Shown: positions 10,346 through 17,272 of the stretch, one piece after another
Numbering within the stretch: the stretch's first letter is position 1
How the letters are laid out: the number at the start of each line of letters is the position of its first letter
NCBI GenBank assembly: GCA_964236445.1
Contig: CAXSDR010000073.1
Coordinates: 1 to 19,297, forward strand
Direction: 5' to 3'
Origin: CAXSDR01 sp964236445
GTDB lineage: Bacteria > Actinomycetota > Actinomycetes > Motilibacterales > Motilibacteraceae
Length of the DNA: 19,297 nt
Program-made: the position numbers and the translations under genes
The notes under the pieces: model-generated
What the model was told of the DNA's origin: nothing
The model's database searches: none
The model's input: the letters and a program-made list of their open reading frames with translations, nothing else

Positions 10346-11266
10346 ATGCAGTTCGACAACGACTCGGTCAACGTATCCGGAGTGGACGACCGTCGGGGGC
10401 GCGGCGTGGCTCCGCTGGCTCTCGGCGGCGGCGGGCTGGGCGTCGTGGGCCTCGTGATCTACGTCCTCGTGCAGGTGCTCGGTGGGGGGGGCTCCGGTGG
10501 CGCCGGGGTGGACCCGAGCTCGCTCGGACTCGGCCCCGGGCTGGGCACGCAGTCCTCCGTGCAGGGCGCCGATGGCGAGACCGCGCAGGCGTTCAGTGCG
10601 CGTTGCAACGCCCCGGGGGCGCTCGACGCCGACGACGACTGTTTCCTGACCAAGATCTATGACGAGGTGAACGAGGTGTGGACCACCGAGCTCCCCAAGC
10701 ACGGCGGCACGGCCTACGTCGATCCCAAGCTCGCATTCTTCAGCACCTCCACCAGCACCGCCTGCGGCAACGCGACCGCAGACGTCGGGCCGTTCTACTG
10801 CCCCGGTGACCACGAGATCTACATCGACCTCGGCTTCCTCGCCGAGCTGCAGAAGCGCTTCGGTGCGAACGGCCGCTACGCGCAGGCCTACATCCTCGCT
10901 CACGAGGCCGGGCACCATCTGCAATACCTGCTGGGGACCGAAGCCAAGATGCGCGCCCAGCAGCAGCGCAATCCGTCCAAGGCGAACGTCTACTCCGTGG
11001 CGCTGGAGCTGCAGGCCGACTGCTATGCCGGGGCGTGGGGACGACTGGCCAATGACGCGGGGAAGGTCAAGATCGACACGAGCGAGCTGCAGCAGGCGCT
11101 CGACGCGGCATCCGCGGTCGGCGACGACCGGATCCAGCAGGCGGCCACGGGCCACGTCAACCCGGAGTCGTGGACGCACGGGTCGGCAGCACAGCGCAAG
11201 TCCTGGTACCAGAAGGGTTATGACACCGCGAACATCGACGAGTGCACGACCTTCGACGGGCTGTGA
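10346..11266 (+). CDS. Neutral zinc metallopeptidase, membrane-anchored (YpfJ family)
   Basis: A 306-residue protein of the neutral zinc metallopeptidase family (YpfJ type). Zinc-binding HEAGH is at 186-190, in the family context YILAHEAGHHLQ. The downstream ELQADCYAG (221-229) supplies the expected third ligand region. One transmembrane segment (about 24-46) follows a short charged N-terminus and leads into a Gly-rich linker and then the catalytic domain. The protein is therefore probably a single-pass membrane protein with the enzyme outside, where six Cys (87, 99, 140, 152, 226, 300) could form disulfides. The substrate is unknown for the family. ATG 10346 was chosen over the longer open frame because AAGGG lies 8 bases upstream and the frame further up overlaps the divergent promoter and the start of the opposing gene. 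A run of eight G lies at 10484-10491, just after the transmembrane segment. Confidence 0.92.
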   Translation: MQFDNDSVNVSGVDDRRGRGVAPLALGGGGLGVVGLVIYVLVQVLGGGGSGGAGVDPSSLGLGPGLGTQSSVQGADGETAQAFSARCNAPGALDADDDCFLTKIYDEVNEVWTTELPKHGGTAYVDPKLAFFSTSTSTACGNATADVGPFYCPGDHEIYIDLGFLAELQKRFGANGRYAQAYILAHEAGHHLQYLLGTEAKMRAQQQRNPSKANVYSVALELQADCYAGAWGRLANDAGKVKIDTSELQQALDAASAVGDDRIQQAATGHVNPESWTHGSAAQRKSWYQKGYDTANIDECTTFDGL

Positions 11267-11401
11267 CCTCGTCGCGAGGAGATGGGTCGAGGAGATGGAC
11301 GGCCAACTCGATGCACCACCTGACGCCCCCGGTGCGTCTATCTGGGTGAAGGCACTGTCGTCTGCAGGGTGCTCCATGCTGCCCGCCATCTCTGAGGAGC
11401 C
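11267..11401 (+). other. Short intergenic region with stem-loop and 11-bp direct repeat
   Basis: Directly after the metallopeptidase stop, CCTCG-TCG-CGAGG (11267-11279) makes a small 5-bp stem. It overlaps a direct repeat CGAGGAGATGG found at 11275-11285 and 11288-11298 (13-base period). The right end has GAGGAG only 2 bases before the next ATG (11402). Nothing else was recognised. It is too weak to call a terminator. Confidence 0.4.
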
Positions 11402-12721
11402 ATGCGTCCTTTCCACCCCGTCAGCGCCGTCCGCGCTGCCGTCACCTCCGTCGTCGCCCTCCCGGGCCTCCCAGGCCTCCCCGGCCTCCTCGGCCTCTTG
11501 GGCGTCCTGGGCCTGCTCGGCACGACCCTTGCCGGTCCGGCCGCTGCGGCGCCGGCACCCGCGCCGATCACGAAGGCCTACTTCGGCATCCACGCCAGCG
11601 GTACGGCAAGCGGGCAGTTCCCGGCGGCGTCCGCGGCTGCCGTACGCCTGTGGGACATCGGCGCGACCTGGGCCGACCTGCAGCCGGTGGCCCGTCACTG
11701 GAAGGAGGCCGACTTCGCCGCCCTCGACACAGCCGTCAGGACCACGCTGCACAACCGCGCCCAGCCGATGCTCGTCCTCGGTCAGACGCCGACCTGGGCG
11801 TCGTCACACCGTGCGGACCCCAGCCCCTACGGGCCCGGCGCTGCGGCCATGCCGACGTCGCTCTCGTCGTGGCGTAGCTACGTCACCAAGGTGGTGCAGC
11901 GCTACCGGGGCCGGATCGCGGTCTACCAGATCTGGAACGAGCCGAACGTGAGCACGTTCTTCACGGGCACGCCGGGGCAGATGGCGCTGCTGACGCGCGA
12001 GGCCAGCTCGATCATCAAGCGCTACGACCGCAAGGCCTACATCGTCAGCCCCGGCTTCGCGACTCGACGGCCGACGAACCTCCCGTGGATGGAGCAGTAC
12101 TTCGAGGCCGGCGCGGCGGCGTACGTCGACGCAGTCGCCCTTCACCTCTATCCCGGTCCGGCTGAGTCGCCCGAGACGACGATCGCCCTGCTGGCGAAGG
12201 CACGCATCGTGCTCGCCCGCGAGCACGTCGACAAGCCTATCTGGAACACCGAGGTGAACTACGGCGCCGCCTATGGCGGTGGGGCTCCACGCCATATCGC
12301 AGGCAACAGCGCGGCGGGCTACGTGGCGCGCACCTACCTGCTCAACGCAGCCAACGGCGTCGCGCGCGTCTACTGGTACGGCTGGGCAGCTCACGGCCTG
12401 CTGGGAATCGACCTCACGACGGTCGACAACGTCACGCCCACCCCGGCGGGCGTCGCCTTCAGTACGACCGCCCGGTGGATGATCGGGTCACGGGTGCAGC
12501 GTTGCACCCGCGACACGGCAGGAACCTGGACGTGCTCGCTCGTCTATGGCAAGCGGTCCTACGCACGAGCCGTGTGGAACCCCGGTCGCGCGACCGGCTA
12601 CCGCGCCCAGTCGGGGGCAACCTCCTACGAGACGCTCGACGGGAAGAGGGTGCGCACCCGCTCGGGCCGGCGCATCCAGGTCACCAACATGCCGGTCCTG
12701 GTGCGCGGAACGCTCCCGTAG
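11402..12721 (+). CDS. Secreted clan GH-A glycoside hydrolase-like protein (TIM barrel)
   Basis: A 439-residue protein with an N-terminal export signal: a basic start, a long hydrophobic stretch to about residue 44, then PAAAAPAPAP as a likely cleavage region near 50. The body reads as a (beta/alpha)8 barrel of clan GH-A (GH5/GH39-like). IWNEPN puts the acid/base at Glu180, and IWNTEVNYG puts the nucleophile at Glu284. FGIHAS, VRLWDIGATWADLQP and LHLYPG are typical barrel-strand motifs. The C-terminal ~80 residues, with a Cys pair in CTRDTAGTWTC, look like a small beta-sheet domain. The substrate is unknown. The hydrophobic signal segment is built from seven 9-base repeats (LPG/LLG). ATG 11402 is the first possible start after an in-frame TGA at 11393. 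Its GAGGAG is only 2 bases away, so initiation may be weak. The gene lies 135 bases after the metallopeptidase gene and ends at a strong hairpin. Confidence 0.88.
   Translation: MRPFHPVSAVRAAVTSVVALPGLPGLPGLLGLLGVLGLLGTTLAGPAAAAPAPAPITKAYFGIHASGTASGQFPAASAAAVRLWDIGATWADLQPVARHWKEADFAALDTAVRTTLHNRAQPMLVLGQTPTWASSHRADPSPYGPGAAAMPTSLSSWRSYVTKVVQRYRGRIAVYQIWNEPNVSTFFTGTPGQMALLTREASSIIKRYDRKAYIVSPGFATRRPTNLPWMEQYFEAGAAAYVDAVALHLYPGPAESPETTIALLAKARIVLAREHVDKPIWNTEVNYGAAYGGGAPRHIAGNSAAGYVARTYLLNAANGVARVYWYGWAAHGLLGIDLTTVDNVTPTPAGVAFSTTARWMIGSRVQRCTRDTAGTWTCSLVYGKRSYARAVWNPGRATGYRAQSGATSYETLDGKRVRTRSGRRIQVTNMPVLVRGTLP
11459..11521 (+). repeat. Seven-copy 9-bp tandem repeat inside the signal peptide
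   Basis: Seven imperfect copies of a 9-base unit of the form CTCC(C/T)GGGC encode LPG-LPG-LPG-LLG-LLG-VLG-LLG (residues 20-40). They make up most of the hydrophobic core of the signal peptide. The copies differ mainly at third positions. In-frame copy gain or loss would change signal length without shifting the frame. Confidence 0.85.
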
Positions 12722-12733
12722 CCCCCTGGCTTG

Positions 12734-12790
12734 CTTGGCACAGGGGCACCTTCTGCCAATAGGTTTGGCAGAGGGTGCCCCTGTGCCAAG
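12734..12790. terminator. Bidirectional hairpin terminator between GH-A gene and SUF operon
   Basis: Arms of 26 bases (12734-12759 and 12765-12790) flank a 5-base loop TAGGT. They pair perfectly except for a single T-G position (12751 with 12773), which would be a wobble pair in one RNA strand. The hairpin begins 13 bases after the GH-A stop and, from the other side, 27 bases after the sufT stop. It can therefore end both convergent transcripts. There is no T-run. Each arm is itself roughly self-complementary (TTGGCA...TGCCAA), so alternative smaller hairpins are possible. Confidence 0.8.
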
Positions 12791-12816
12791 TGGCGGAGCG
12801 GCGAGAGGGTGAGCAG

Positions 12817-13155
12817 TCAGACGTTGAACCCGAGCGCACGCAACTGCTCACGCCCGTCGTCGGTGATCTTGTCGGGACCCCACGGCGGCATCCACACCCA
12901 GTTGATGCGGACGTCGTCCACGAGCCCGGACAGGGCCGTGCGGGTCTGGTCCTCGATGACGTCGGTCAGCGGGCACGCGGCCGAGGTGAGCGTCATATCG
13001 AGGATCGCGGTGCGGCTGACGTCATCCACCGTCACGCCGTAGACGAGCCCCAGGTCGACGACGTTGATCCCGAGCTCGGGGTCGACGACGTCATACATCG
13101 CCTCCTCGACCTCCTCGGGCGTTCCCAGCACTGCGGTTCCTGCATTCTCGGTCAT
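12817..13155 (-). CDS. sufT: SufT, MIP18/DUF59 family Fe-S cluster assembly factor
   Basis: A 112-residue cytosolic protein of the MIP18/DUF59 family that helps mature Fe-S proteins at a late step. The pattern DPELGINVVDLGLVYG (residues 25-40), the conserved Cys61 in TSAACPL, and the closing PPWGPDKIT...GREQLRALGF are all present. It corresponds to the Rv1466 type found at the end of suf operons. ATG 13155 has AAGGAG 5 bases upstream (13161-13166, inside the end of sufU) and forms a 4-base ATGA overlap with the sufU stop. The longer open frame to 13224 would run through sufU and is not used. Last gene of the operon; the hairpin lies 27 bases further on. Confidence 0.94.
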   Translation of the reverse strand: MTENAGTAVLGTPEEVEEAMYDVVDPELGINVVDLGLVYGVTVDDVSRTAILDMTLTSAACPLTDVIEDQTRTALSGLVDDVRINWVWMPPWGPDKITDDGREQLRALGFNV

Positions 13156-13607
13156 GTGTTCTCCTTGTCTCCAACGGCTCGCGCCGTTGCGTCCTTCCAT
13201 GCCATCCATGCCAGCAACGCGCACTTGACCCTCGCGGGATAGCGCGACACTCCTGCGAAGGCGATGCCGTCACCCAGCACGTCCTCGTCGGCTGTGCCTT
13301 GCCCCCGCGACATCAGCAGGTCCTGGAACGCCTGGGCCGTGCGCAACGCCTGTGCCACCGACGTGCCGATGACCAGCTCGCCGAGCACGGACGCGGACGC
13401 CTGGCTGATCGAGCAGCCCTCACCGTCATAGGACACGTCCGCAACGGTGGTGCCGGCGACGTCGAGGTGCACCCGCACCGTGATCTCGTCACCGCAGGTC
13501 GGGTTGACGTGGTGGGCCTCGGCGCTGAACGGCTCGCGCAGACCACGGTGCCGCGGGTGGCGGTAGTGGTCCAGGATGATGTCCTGGTAGAGCGACTCGA
13601 CGCTCAT
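13152..13607 (-). CDS. sufU: SufU, zinc-dependent sulfurtransferase partner of SufS
   Basis: A 151-residue IscU-like protein of the SufU type. It accepts sulfur from the SufS cysteine desulfurase and passes it to the SufBCD scaffold. The zinc-site residues are Cys38 and Asp40 in NPTCGDE, Cys65 in DGEGCSISQASAS, and Cys129 in RVKCALLAW. The N-terminus (LYQDIILDHYRHPRHRG) and the insert between the second and third Cys are typical of SufU and unlike IscU. ATG 13607 starts 4 bases after the sufS stop, with a weak GGGTGA ribosome site that overlaps that stop. Its own stop overlaps the sufT start. The longer frame to 13823 lies inside sufS and is discarded. Confidence 0.95.
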   Translation of the reverse strand: MSVESLYQDIILDHYRHPRHRGLREPFSAEAHHVNPTCGDEITVRVHLDVAGTTVADVSYDGEGCSISQASASVLGELVIGTSVAQALRTAQAFQDLLMSRGQGTADEDVLGDGIAFAGVSRYPARVKCALLAWMAWKDATARAVGDKENT

Positions 13608-13611
13608 CGGT

Positions 13612-14901
13612 TCACCCGAACCACCGGCGTACGCGCTCCAGCCCGCTGACCACGGCATCGATCTCAGCCGTCGTCGTATAGACGTAGAACGAGGCACGCG
13701 TCGTCGCGGGAACGCCGAAGCGGTCGCAGACCGGCCGCGCGCAGTGGTTGCCAACGCGCACGGCGATGCCCAACGAGTCGAGGACCTGACCGACGTCGTG
13801 TGAGTGAATGGCACCGCTGTCACCGTGCATCACGAACGACACCGCTCCCCCACGGTCGACCGGCTCCGTCGGGCCGATGATGCGCAGCCCGGGCACCTCG
13901 GCGAACCGCTCCAGCGCATAGGCGGTGAGCATGCGCTCGTGCTCGGCAACGGCCGGCATGCCGAGCGCGGTGAGGTAGTCGACCGCTGCACCGAGACCCA
14001 CGGCCTGCGCGATGGGAGGTGTGCCCGCCTCGAACTTGTGCGGCAGCCCCGCATAGGTCGAGCGGACCATCGTGACCTTGGCGATCATCTCGCCGCCACC
14101 GAGGAACGGTGGAAGCGCATCGAGCACCTCGCGTCGGCCCCAGAGGACCCCGATGCCCGTGGGACCGAGCATCTTGTGGCCGGTGAAGGCGACAAGATCG
14201 ACGCCGGCAGCCGCCAGCGCGCGTACGTCGTAGGGCAGCTGTGGCACCGCCTGTGAAGCGTCGACGACGACGAGCGCGCCGACCTGCTTCGCGCGCGCCG
14301 CGACCAGCTCGACCGGGTTGACCGTGCCGAGGATGTTCGACACGTGAACCAGCGAAACCAGCTTCGTGCGTTCGGTGACCAGCGCGTCGAGCTGTGACAG
14401 GTCGAGGCGACCGTCGTCGGTCAGCCCGATCCAGCGCAGGGTGGCCCCGGTGCGCTCGCACAGCATCTGCCACGGCACCAGGTTCGAGTGGTGCTCCATC
14501 TCGGTGACGAGGACCTCGTCTCCCGGTCCGACCTGCCAACGCCCCGCCGCCGGAAACGCCACGACGTTGGCGACGAGGTTCAACGCCTCGGTGCTGTTCT
14601 TGGTGAACACCACCTCGTCGCGGTCAGCGCCGATGAACGCGGCCAGCTTGTCGCGCGCGCCTTCGTAGAGCGCGGTGGCCTCCTCGGCGAGCACGTGCAC
14701 GCCGCGATGGACATTGGCGTTGTGCGACGCGTAGTAGTCCTCGAGGGCATCGAGCACCTGTCGCGGCTTCTGCGAGGTCGCCGCACTGTCGAGATAGACG
14801 AGCGGCAGGCCGTCGTGCACACGTCGAGCCAGCACCGGGAAGTCGGCGCGGATGCGCTCGACGTCAAGCGGCAGCACGAGGGTCGGCACGCTCGCAGTCA
14901 C
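13612..14901 (-). CDS. sufS: SufS, PLP-dependent cysteine desulfurase
   Basis: A group II cysteine desulfurase of 429 residues that removes sulfur from L-cysteine as a protein-bound persulfide, leaving alanine, for Fe-S assembly. It has YLDSAATSQKP near the N-terminus, NVHRGVHVLAEEAT, FTKNSTEALNLVA, the pyridoxal-phosphate lysine Lys243 in FTGHKMLGPTGIG, and the catalytic Cys387 in GNHCARPVC. Helper residues such as the His before Cys387 are in place. A GTG start at 14901 overlaps the sufC stop by 4 bases (GTGA), which indicates translational coupling. I see no good Shine-Dalgarno of its own. Its usual partner is SufU, the next gene. Confidence 0.96.
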   Translation of the reverse strand: MTASVPTLVLPLDVERIRADFPVLARRVHDGLPLVYLDSAATSQKPRQVLDALEDYYASHNANVHRGVHVLAEEATALYEGARDKLAAFIGADRDEVVFTKNSTEALNLVANVVAFPAAGRWQVGPGDEVLVTEMEHHSNLVPWQMLCERTGATLRWIGLTDDGRLDLSQLDALVTERTKLVSLVHVSNILGTVNPVELVAARAKQVGALVVVDASQAVPQLPYDVRALAAAGVDLVAFTGHKMLGPTGIGVLWGRREVLDALPPFLGGGEMIAKVTMVRSTYAGLPHKFEAGTPPIAQAVGLGAAVDYLTALGMPAVAEHERMLTAYALERFAEVPGLRIIGPTEPVDRGGAVSFVMHGDSGAIHSHDVGQVLDSLGIAVRVGNHCARPVCDRFGVPATTRASFYVYTTTAEIDAVVSGLERVRRWFG

Positions 14902-15662
14902 GACGACGCAGCCACCTTGCCGTAGCGCTCGTATCCCTCGGACTCGAGGCGGTCAGCCAGCTCGCGACCGCCCTGCTCGACGACGCGACCGTCGACAAAG
15001 ACGTGCACGAAGTCGGGCGTGATGTAGCGAAGGATCCGTGTGTAGTGGGTGATGAGCAGCACACCCACGTCCCCGCTCGCCTTGGCGCGGTTGACGCCCT
15101 CGCTGACGATCCGCAAGGCATCGACGTCGAGGCCCGAGTCGGTTTCGTCGAGGATCGCGATGCGTGGCTTGAGCAGTTCGAGCTGAAGGATCTCGTGGCG
15201 CTTCTTCTCGCCGCCCGAGAAGCCCTCGTTGACGTTGCGCTCGGCGAACGAGGCATCGACTCCGAGCTGGTCCATCGCTCCCCGCACCTCCTTGACCCAC
15301 CGACGTAGCGGAGGCGCCTCGCCGCGGATCGCGGTGGCCGATGTGCGCAGGAAGTTGGACACCGACACACCGGGAACCTCGACGGGATACTGCATCGCCA
15401 GGAACAGCCCGGCGCGAGCACGGGCGTCGACGCTCATCGCGAGAACGTCCTCGCCATCGAGGGTGACGGTGCCACCGGTCACGTTGTAGCGCGGGTGACC
15501 CGCGATGGAGTAGGCGAGCGTCGACTTCCCGGAGCCGTTGGGTCCCATCACGGCGTGGGTCTCACCGGCGCGGATCGTGAGGTCGACACCCCGCAGGATC
15601 TGCTTGGGGCCGGACTCGGTGTCGACGGTGACGTGCAGGTCGCGCACCTCGAGGGTGGACAT
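14898..15662 (-). CDS. sufC: SufC, ATPase of the SufBCD Fe-S scaffold complex
   Basis: A soluble ABC-type ATPase of 254 residues that drives the SufB-SufD scaffold. Walker A GPNGSGKST is at 40-48, the signature SGGEKKR begins at 149, Walker B with LDETDSGLD is at 171-179, and the switch His206 is in ITHYTRIL. The AMQYPVEVPGVSVSNFLR stretch around 89-106 is typical of SufC and unlike transporter ATPases. ATG 15662 has AGGAG about 9 bases upstream. It begins 48 bases after the Rieske gene, the largest gap in the operon. The gap holds nothing else that I recognise. Confidence 0.96.
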   Translation of the reverse strand: MSTLEVRDLHVTVDTESGPKQILRGVDLTIRAGETHAVMGPNGSGKSTLAYSIAGHPRYNVTGGTVTLDGEDVLAMSVDARARAGLFLAMQYPVEVPGVSVSNFLRTSATAIRGEAPPLRRWVKEVRGAMDQLGVDASFAERNVNEGFSGGEKKRHEILQLELLKPRIAILDETDSGLDVDALRIVSEGVNRAKASGDVGVLLITHYTRILRYITPDFVHVFVDGRVVEQGGRELADRLESEGYERYGKVAASS

Positions 15663-15710
15663 GCGATGAAGCTCCTGACGGATCGAGGGACGGAGAAGAA
15701 AGAAGGGCGT

Positions 15711-16100
15711 TCAGGTGCGGGACAAGGACGAACCACTGGTGTCGACCAGCACCGCGTCGCCGTCGAGCACGACGGGGAAGACGGCGACGGGGCGGATCGC
15801 GGGCAGCCCCGAGGGCTGGCCCGTGCGCAGGTCGAACCGCGACCCGTGCAGGAAACACTCGATCGAGCAGCCCTCGACATCACCCTCGGAGAGCCTCACC
15901 TCGCCGTGGCTGCAGCGGTCCTCGATCGCGAAGACCTCGTCACCGACCCGGACGAGCGCCACGTCGAGGTCGACACCGTCGAGCTCGACGCGCAGCGGCT
16001 CGCTGTCGACGAGCTCGGACAGCGTGCATGCCCGGACGAGCACCGGCTGCGCCGTCGTCTCGGACGCCATGGATGTGCCGGACCCGGTGGACGGCGTCAC
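15711..16100 (-). CDS. Rieske-type [2Fe-2S] ferredoxin within the SUF operon
   Basis: A small protein of 129 residues in the Rieske family, of the kind annotated as ferredoxin subunits of non-heme iron oxygenases. The two ligand pairs are visible: Cys63-x-His65 (CSHG) and Cys82-x2-His85 (CFLH), 16 residues apart, which coordinate a [2Fe-2S] cluster. No signal or membrane segment is present, so it should be cytosolic. Its place between sufD and sufC, common in actinobacteria but absent from the M. tuberculosis cluster as I recall it, suggests it supplies electrons for cluster assembly. That role is inference. GTG 16100 forms a GTGA overlap with the sufD stop. ATG 16070 is an alternative that would drop 10 poorly conserved residues, and neither start has a clear Shine-Dalgarno. 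Confidence 0.9.
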   Translation of the reverse strand: MTPSTGSGTSMASETTAQPVLVRACTLSELVDSEPLRVELDGVDLDVALVRVGDEVFAIEDRCSHGEVRLSEGDVEGCSIECFLHGSRFDLRTGQPSGLPAIRPVAVFPVVLDGDAVLVDTSGSSLSRT

Positions 16101-17272
16101 GTCAGGGCGCTTGCGAGCTCTGCCTCGACAGCTGCGAGGAGCCGCTCCTGTAGTTGCGGGATGCCGATGCGCGTCAGCAGGTCGGCGAAGAAGCCACGCA
16201 CCACCAGCCGGCGCGCCTCCAGCTCGCGGATGCCACGCGACTGGAGATAGAACAGCTGCTCGTCGTCGAACCGCCCGGTCGCGCTGGCGTGGCCCGCGCC
16301 AGCGATCTCACCCGTCTCGATCTCCAGGTTGGGAACCGAGTCGGCGCGCGCACCTTCGGTAAGCACGAGGTTGCGGTTCATCTCATAGGTCTGCGTGCCT
16401 TCTGCGGATGCACGGATGAGGACGTCACCGACCCACACCGCGTGCGCGTCGGCGCCTTGCAGCGCCCCCTTGTAGAGGACGTCGCTGGTGCAGCTCGGCG
16501 CCTCGTGGTCGACGAAGAGCCGATGCTCGAGGTGCTGCCCCGCATCGGCGAAGTAGAGGCCGAACAGCTCGGCGGAGCCACCGGTGCCTGCGTAGGCGAC
16601 GTTGGGAGTGAGGCGCACGACGTTGCCGCCGAGGGTGACGACGACGTGGCGCACGTGCGCGTCACGACCGACCCTGAGATCGTGCTGCGACAGGTGCACG
16701 GCGTCGCCGGCCCAGTCCTGCACCGAGACGAACGTCAGCTGCGCGCCGTCGCCGAGCGACAGCTCGACGCCCGCCGCGTAGGCCGCGCTTCCCCGGTGGT
16801 CGAGCACGACGACCGCCTGCGCGTGGGACTCGAGGGCGACGTGCAGGTGCCCGAAGGCCATCCCCCCGTTGCCCTGGACGGTGACGACGCTCGGCCGTGA
16901 CGCCGTCACGTCGCGGCCGACCGTGAGGACCGTCGCCTTCTCGAAACCGGCGTACGCCCGCGCCGCGACGCGGTCACCGGGCATGCCGACGGAACCGATG
17001 CGGGGGTCGTCGTGGCCGACCGTCTCGACGTGCACCTCGGGCGCAGCGTCGACGGTGACATCGACGGTCGCGTCGGCCTCGGCGGCGTCGTGCAGACCGC
17101 GCAGCCGGCGCAGCGGCGTGAACCGCCAGTCTTCCTCGCGGCCTGTCGGAACGGCGAAGTCGCCGGGATCGTAGGACCGCAACCGCGTCGCGCGGGTGGC
17201 ATCGAGCGCCGTTGCCTTGCCGCCGTGGCTGTGCGGGCGGGCAGCGGCCTGCAGCGTGGTGGGCGAGCTCAT
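16097..17272 (-). CDS. sufD: SufD, Fe-S cluster assembly scaffold subunit
   Basis: SufD, 391 residues, pairs with SufB and binds SufC to form the Fe-S scaffold. The N-terminal EEDWRFTPLRRL is the family opening motif. The middle is a beta-helix rich in short strands, and the C-terminus has the family block GAGHASATG...DDEQLFYLQSRG. His328 in GHASATG sits where E. coli SufD has its functional His360. ATG 17272 overlaps the sufB stop by 4 bases (ATGA). Its stop overlaps the start of the Rieske gene. The C-terminus resembles that of SufB, as expected for paralogues. Confidence 0.95.
   Translation of the reverse strand: MSSPTTLQAAARPHSHGGKATALDATRATRLRSYDPGDFAVPTGREEDWRFTPLRRLRGLHDAAEADATVDVTVDAAPEVHVETVGHDDPRIGSVGMPGDRVAARAYAGFEKATVLTVGRDVTASRPSVVTVQGNGGMAFGHLHVALESHAQAVVVLDHRGSAAYAAGVELSLGDGAQLTFVSVQDWAGDAVHLSQHDLRVGRDAHVRHVVVTLGGNVVRLTPNVAYAGTGGSAELFGLYFADAGQHLEHRLFVDHEAPSCTSDVLYKGALQGADAHAVWVGDVLIRASAEGTQTYEMNRNLVLTEGARADSVPNLEIETGEIAGAGHASATGRFDDEQLFYLQSRGIRELEARRLVVRGFFADLLTRIGIPQLQERLLAAVEAELASALT

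Noticed and set aside
7026..10457. A 1143-codon open frame on the + strand opposite the c-di-GMP gene
   Set aside because: Long antisense frames are normal in very GC-rich coding DNA. The translation has no recognisable domain and low complexity (Val, Arg, Gly, Gln), while the minus strand encodes clear PBP, PAS, GGDEF and EAL domains.
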